Assembly (NCBI GenBank): GCA_002914845.1
Contig: JXTC01000124.1
Coordinates: forward strand, 206,743 to 270,742
From: Trema orientale
Lineage: Eukaryota > Streptophyta > Magnoliopsida > Rosales > Cannabaceae
Length of the DNA stretch: 64,000 nt
Reading direction: 5' to 3'
Shown here: positions 58,739 to 64,000 of the stretch, in pieces
How the letters are laid out: every line of letters starts with the position of its first letter
Numbering within the stretch: position 1 is the stretch's first letter
Program-made: the position numbers and the translations under genes
Notes under the pieces: generated by a model
Told to the model about the DNA's origin: nothing
The model's database searches: none
The model's input: only the letters and a program-made list of their open reading frames with translations

Positions 58739-58865
58739 AATGACATAACTATATTATGTTTAGCCCTTACGTCGTCGTAAAACTTTGGAGTGTACCTTAG
58801 AAATTAAAAAATAAAATAAAATAAATCTTTAGAGCAAATAGAGAGAAAATCAAGCGAAAGGGGTA

Positions 58866-59275
58866 GTGGCGGAGGGAAGGGGGGGATTGGCCCATCTCAA
58901 CTTTTCTCATTTTAGGTTTTTATACCCAAAATAATTTCTTTTTTTCACCATTTGCCCCAATTAGATACATAGTTTTACAACTTTGTCCCTACTTTGAGAC
59001 ATGAATGGATATATTCACTCTAAGAATCGCCTAAATTTAACTTTATTTTTTTTATTTAATTTTCAAAACAAGCATTTGGAATAAATGGAATTATAAGACT
59101 TTCATTTTTTACACCTATTCCATTTTTTTTTCCTCTATGGTAATATTTAAGTAAAGAAAATTTTAAATTTTAAGATGATTTTTTTTCAAAGCGCATTCTA
59201 CTTTATTATCATCTAGATTAAGTTTATGAAGTTTGAGAACTCTTGTTTGTCAATTTTTGCATTTAACACTGCAAA
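58866..59275. mobile_element. TGGCGGAG-family repeat (copy 2, inverted, one end missing)
   Basis: It begins TAGTGGCGGAGGGAAGGGG, the reverse complement of the right end of the element at 19928-20375, and continues through shared blocks such as ATTTAATTTTCAAAACAA and TGTCAATTTTTGCATTTAA. The similarity stops near 59275, before the other TGGCGGAG end, so this copy lacks one terminus. Confidence 0.65.
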
Positions 59276-60082
59276 ATTGGTTCTCGGTCACTGCAAAGTG
59301 GTATTGCATTTTTTTAAAAGAAAAAAAAAATTTAAAAGAGCACTTGAGTTTAAGAAATAAGCAGAAAATAAAGTTCAAGGCTTGAAGCTTACTCCTGATA
59401 TATATATATATATATATATTTGCTGGATAAAAAAAATTATATAAGCAGCAAGTACTTAGTGTAGTGCTAAGTGTCATATTAATGTTTGAAAAGAACAACT
59501 TGAGTTTCAGAAATAAGGGGAAAATAAAGATAAAGGCTTACTCGTCATACTTAGCACTGCATTTATAATGATGTGCACTATAAGTTTAATTTTATATGGC
59601 CTCATACCTTGTGGTGCACCAGGCTATCTGTCAATCAAAATAAAGCTAGATCTCATAAAGCAGCTCAAACTATCCTTATCATCAATTCATCATCACAACA
59701 ACAGGGCAAAAATGTCCTTGCAATAGTTTTCCTTTTAGATAAATGACTCTATTAGGGACAGAGATCATCTGTCCCCTCATTATGTTCATTTCTCTGTCCC
59801 TTCAATTAAAAATTGTCACGTCCCCAAAACTTTGACACATCAAAATTAACAGAGTCTAATATTGTTAAATATCATTTATTATCTATTAAATATTAGAAAA
59901 TAATATAATCAGAAACCCATAGATCATTCTAAGTTCATCGATGTTTGAAGCTCTATTCAGTACATGGGTATTGGAAAAATTATGAGCAAAAATAATTTCC
60001 GTCGGAGATATTAGGAAATTCTTACTTCTACAAAAGAAAAAATAAAATAGAGTAAAATTTACGGTGTAGGCCCAATCTTCTA

Positions 60083-60642
60083 GGCCCCATTTGTGGGACA
60101 GGACAATGGGAAAGGACTGAACTAAAGAGTCAAGTCCCATAGTTAGGCTTTTTGGTAGACTGGACAAAATCCTTCCGTCTCCAAAATAGTACCCCTCTGT
60201 TGGGACTAAATAGTCTCACTTAGAACTTGGGTTTATTTAGTCCCAAGGATCATGATTTTTTTTTTTTTTTTGTAATTTTTTTTGGATAAAATGTTTTTTA
60301 TCTTTTGTCTATTCTTAAATAAAAAAATGTATATCCCATTCTTTTTAAAAAAATAAACATATAATAATTATTAAAAAATAAAATAAATAAATATTATTTA
60401 TTTTATTTTTATTTTATTATTGTTTAATTTTTTTCCTCCAATTTATGAAATATTTATCCTCTTATTTCATTAAAAAATATTATGAGAACTACATTAATAA
60501 AATTTTTATTATGTTTTTATACTCTAGTCCTGAGTTATACCAAACAAAGTACAGTACTAAATAGTCCAATCTAATCAGTCCAGACCAATCTTAATTATTA
60601 GTCTAGTCCCATCCAATCCAGTTATGCATACAAAACGAGCCG
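60083..60642. mobile_element. MITE, PIF/Harbinger-like
   Basis: The left end GGCCCCATTTGTGGGAC and the right end ACAAAACGAGCC are imperfect inverted repeats, with CTA next to both ends. The inner arms carry repeated GGACTGAACTAAAGAGTC and AATAGTCCAATCTAATCAG type blocks in inverse orientation. This resembles the GTTTGGT-type MITEs at 17751 and 55100. No coding sequence is present. Confidence 0.5.
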
Positions 60643-60686
60643 CTAAAGACTAGTGATTATTCTTCATATGAAACCATAGAAATATG

Positions 60687-60853
60687 TCTTATTTAGGATA
60701 GCAAGGAGTGGAGTCAGAAATTTTTTTCCCTCTTTTTTTGCTCCTAATGATTTTTGTGGCTCATCAAGCTATCTTATTTAGGATAGCAAGGAGTGGCGTT
60801 AGATTTTTTTCCCCTTTTTTGGCTCCTAATGATTTTTGTGGCTCGTCAAGCAG
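60687..60853. repeat. 85 bp tandem duplication
   Basis: TCTTATTTAGGATAGCAAGG occurs at 60687 and 60772, and both copies run on through CTCCTAATGATTTTTGTGGC. A few substitutions separate them. An open frame crosses the repeat but has no recognisable motif. Confidence 0.9.
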
Positions 60854-61879
60854 GAAGAAGGTGGCTGTTTCTGGCCCATGTGGAGAAAGAGAAAAAGAAG
60901 CAAAAGTCAGGTTTATTAGCTATTTGCGTTGCAAACAAGTGAAAAAAAAAAAGACAAAAAATAATGTGTTGAAATTAATGAAAATATGCACAACAGTTAT
61001 TGAATATTGTCTTTTGATTTTGACTGGAAGACCAGTGAAAGTTTTTATTTGCTGGGAAAAGAAGTGCTAATTAAAATTATAAAAAGACAACAAATTATCA
61101 CTTTACATTCGCAGTCCTTGACACACTTGGGAAAAAAAGTAAGTCAAATCCATTACCTCTAGAAAAATAGATTTGAATCCCATATTTTGCTAATTGTTTT
61201 TCTTTCTTTTTCTTTCTTCGATTAGATTACGAATATTTTCTGTTTCAAATAATAAGCCTCATCAATTTACAATTTTCTCTCTCTTCCAATTCTAAATATC
61301 ATTGTCTATTAAATTTTTCCTACAAAAACAGTGTAAGATTCAATTGGGATTTGTATTCTTCAACTAGAATATCTGAATACGAAACAAAAAATATAAAAAG
61401 TTAACCAGTTGTTCGTTTCTTTTTGGTATCGAAATATCTTGAGTTTTTTTTTCCTTGAAATTTGGAAAATAATTGGAAAAATAAGATCAATATCCACAGT
61501 TTAAAACAACCATGAACACATCTGCCCGAACAAAAAAAAAAAAAAAACGGAAAAGCGTCTCCTCAACAATGTTTTCATAAACATAACGGGTTCAATAGAT
61601 TTAATCAGATGAAGAGGATTCAATCTGACGATGAAGAAAAAGAAGAAGATAAAAGAAGTAAAAGAGCAAAAACGAACATTGACTCTTTGATTCTGTCATC
61701 TGAAAACGTGTTCATCCGAAAAGGAAAAAAAAAAAAAAACAGTTATGGAACAACAGGTTCCAGAAACGTTTAGTCTAACCTATCTGTTAGTTGTGAGATG
61801 TGAATTTTTAATGAGGTGGCAACTTTTAATTGAAGGGACTGGAAAGGGGACATGGAGAGGCGATAGGTGATTTCATTCC

Positions 61880-62365
61880 CTTTATTAGTCCGTGAACTAA
61901 GGAGAAAGTTTCATTTTAGTTTTAAACTTTAAATTATACTTTATTGGTCCTTAAACTATTAAAAATATGTCATTTGAGTTATTTTTGTTATATATTTTGT
62001 TTGAAACTTATCAAAATGAGCACATAAATTGCATTTCTCATTTTATATTAGTGATTTCAACAAAATATTGCTTTTTGAACAATTCTATGTTATATTATTG
62101 TTTGATGTGCAATTAATTTTAAAATAATTATTTTTTAAATCACATTAATTTATATTCTAATCTCTTTATAGTGCTGGACTATGCTTTTGTATATGAAATA
62201 AGTACAACAGAATAACAAATGTGTTCATTCTATCAAGAATAAAAAGAAAAATATAACTAAAAGTATTAAAATGAAACTTTTTAAATAGTTTAATAACTAA
62301 AATAATATAATTTAAAATTTAAGCACTAAAGTGATACTTTTCTTATAATTTAGGGACTAATAAAG
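61880..62365. mobile_element. MITE with CTTTATTAGTCC terminal inverted repeats
   Basis: It starts CTTTATTAGTCCGTGAACTA and ends with the inverted partner TTTAGGGACTAATAAAG. The arms continue inward with inverted AAGTTTCATTTTA and TAAAATGAAAC blocks, so the element is largely a long hairpin. No convincing target duplication was found. No protein is encoded. Confidence 0.6.
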
Positions 62366-64000
62366 TCTCTCGTTTTTTTTTTCTCCCGGGTGTCATTTGT
62401 CTTTCCCTTTTTCAGATAAAACATTGTTTTTTCCTCAAATATCAAATGGTAGCCTTTGGGTATTCTAATTAGTCGCCATGTATATCCTTTTTCTCTTTTC
62501 AACTTTTTCCTTTTTTTTTATTATGATTTATTCAAATATAACTTGGTGGAAGACTAGTAGAGGTCAAGTTGAGTGGGAGATGAAGCCTGGTGGCAATTGA
62601 CTCACTCCCAAGTCCCGAAGAAAGATGGCTTTCTAGAGAAATAATAAAATAATATATATATATCTTAAAATTGTGATTAAAAAAATTATGCTACAAGATC
62701 TACATCACTCGGTGCAAGTAATATATTCTTTAATAATATACATGATAGTCTCATCAAAAAAATAATAATAATATACATGATAGAGGATAATTGTTTTTTT
62801 TTTTAGTTGGGTTAAAAGTCTTAATACATTCTTGTCAAGTACACGTGTATTAAGACCCAAAATGGGAAACTTTTACGTTTTGGGTTCAAAGGATGAAGCT
62901 TCCTAGTGGGGTCCAGATTGAACAGCCCAGACCCAGCTTTCATGGACTGCTCTATATGTTTTGGTCTCGCAAGGAGGCTACTTTGTACAGGGGCCCACAG
63001 CAAGTGTTTTCCTGAATGGGCCCACACCAAGTTGGGATCCATTCGGAACGTTTAACCCGGTCATTTAATTCTGATTGGATCTAAAATCTAAAAAGATAGA
63101 TAATATTAAGTGTACTAAAATTTTTATCAAATTTTTAATACCAACACATATGATACACAAATTGGCAATATTCAATTGGTGAATATGATTAATTTATTTA
63201 TATTAAGTTTTAATACACCAATTAAATTGTGCCAACTCAAATGCCACATGTATTAGTATTAAAAATTTGGTACACATAGTATTATACAATCTAAAATCTT
63301 GTGTATCCCCCACTCCCATCCACTCCATCAATTTCTTCTGATTGTCGTATCAGGCATGGTCAACAGTAGTTTTTTCATGGAGGAGTCCTCAAATTGCAAG
63401 ATCTTATTATACTTTTCCCCTATGTGAAATTGAAAGATGCCAGTATTATTATTAGAATGATAGTGAAATCAAGGACATTCCCCTTAGAAGAAATGAAAGC
63501 GGTCATATCTCTCTCCATTTGGACAGATCCTTTCATTTTATATAATAAATCACGTTGCACTAGCAATTTTTTTGATGAAATTTCACCACGCCATTGTGGT
63601 TGAGGTCCACGTTTTTCATATTAGGTTCAATAAGTCAGTCTTGTGAAAATTTTGTGCATATATATATATATACACAGAAACGGCAAACTATGTACGGATG
63701 ATAAACTTGGGGGGGGGGGGAAGAAAAAGAGAGAGAGAGTGCATGCGACGAACGAGATAATTATGAACACTATAGTTTTCCTCATAAGAATAAAACACAG
63801 CTGTTACTGATATTTTCTTTTTCTTCTGACATAAAATTAGCTTAGAATTTAGACATTAAAAGTATAAGGGTGTACAAAGATACTATCCACTGATAGTGAT
63901 AGATACTGGTACTGTAAATTTATAGCCTCCAACATTTTTCCAGTGATGATTGCTAGGGATTTCCAATTTCTAATACCAATCTTTTGGAGAAATATGTATT
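62366..64000. other. Gene-free right end of the window
   Basis: About 1.6 kb with a short AT run near 62652, a TAA run near 62758, an AT run near 63659-63671 and a G-run at about 63711-63720. A minus-strand open frame at 62821-63042 lies in locally higher GC but shows no domain, and I do not call it a gene. Confidence 0.5.

Larger units (their letters stand above)
59748..61870. repeat. Inverted repeat pair about 2 kb apart
   Basis: The segment 59748-59830 (containing CCCTTCAATTAAAAATTG) is similar in inverted orientation to 61805-61870 (CAACTTTTAATTGAAGGGAC), at roughly 75% over 55-60 bp by eye. The interval holds a MITE (60083-60642), a tandem duplication and otherwise AT-rich non-coding sequence. 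It may be the ends of one larger non-autonomous element or two separate insertions. Confidence 0.4.

Noticed and set aside
60708-61070. 120-codon open frame
   Set aside because: It spans an 85 bp tandem duplication, and the repeated segment alone explains its length.
62821-63042. Minus-strand open frame of 73 codons in locally higher-GC sequence
   Set aside because: No domain, signal peptide or splice continuation is visible, and neighbouring repeats make chance likely.

Overview
The window is nuclear DNA from a flowering plant, most likely a eudicot. It is AT-rich, its genes carry many short exons with GT-AG introns, and there are abundant MITEs, an LTR retrotransposon and a LINE. I cannot name the species. 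No bacterial, organellar, rRNA, tRNA or CRISPR features were seen.

Layout. (1) 1-10942, + strand: most of a half-size ABCG transporter of the ABCG12/ABCG15 type, with its N-terminus off the left edge. Its third intron holds a roughly 2 kb solo-LTR-like insertion, and its seventh intron holds a 5'-truncated LINE with a clean 13 bp target-site duplication. A decayed copy of its last exon lies downstream at about 11556-11740. (2) 12470-17323, - strand: a complete gene for NTRC, the plastid NADPH-thioredoxin reductase fused to thioredoxin (10 exons, 519 aa by hand splicing). (3) 17324-23400: a gene-poor stretch with a PIF/Harbinger-like MITE, a Mutator-like MITE and a repeat with GTGGCGGAG ends. 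(4) 23738-25603, + strand: heat-stress factor HSFB3 (2 exons, 244 aa), preceded by a TATA box and a 28-codon upstream ORF in the presumed leader. (5) 25860-30646: a degraded Ty1/copia element with 214 bp LTRs, about 260 bp past the HSFB3 stop. (6) 32982-53212, - strand: the full-size transporter ABCA1 (40 exons; hand-spliced CDS exactly 5640 nt, 1879 aa). (7) 53213-64000: no convincing gene, only MITEs and tandem or inverted repeats.

NTRC, HSFB3 and ABCA1 are consecutive loci in Arabidopsis (At2g41680, At2g41690, At2g41700), so this is a conserved microsyntenic block. The ABCG gene is not part of that block. The genes share no obvious pathway: NTRC handles plastid redox, HSFB3 is a class-B transcription factor, and the ABC proteins are membrane transporters.

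I found no undescribed multi-gene system. The points most worth checking are the HSFB3 upstream ORF, a precise 120 bp tandem duplication that copies a splice acceptor in ABCA1, duplicated copies of an ABCA1 exon edge, a GC-AG intron in ABCA1, the relic of a tandem ABCG copy, and small transposon families present in more than one copy here. Splice sites were read by eye from GT/AG signals and protein-family continuity; no transcript data were available.
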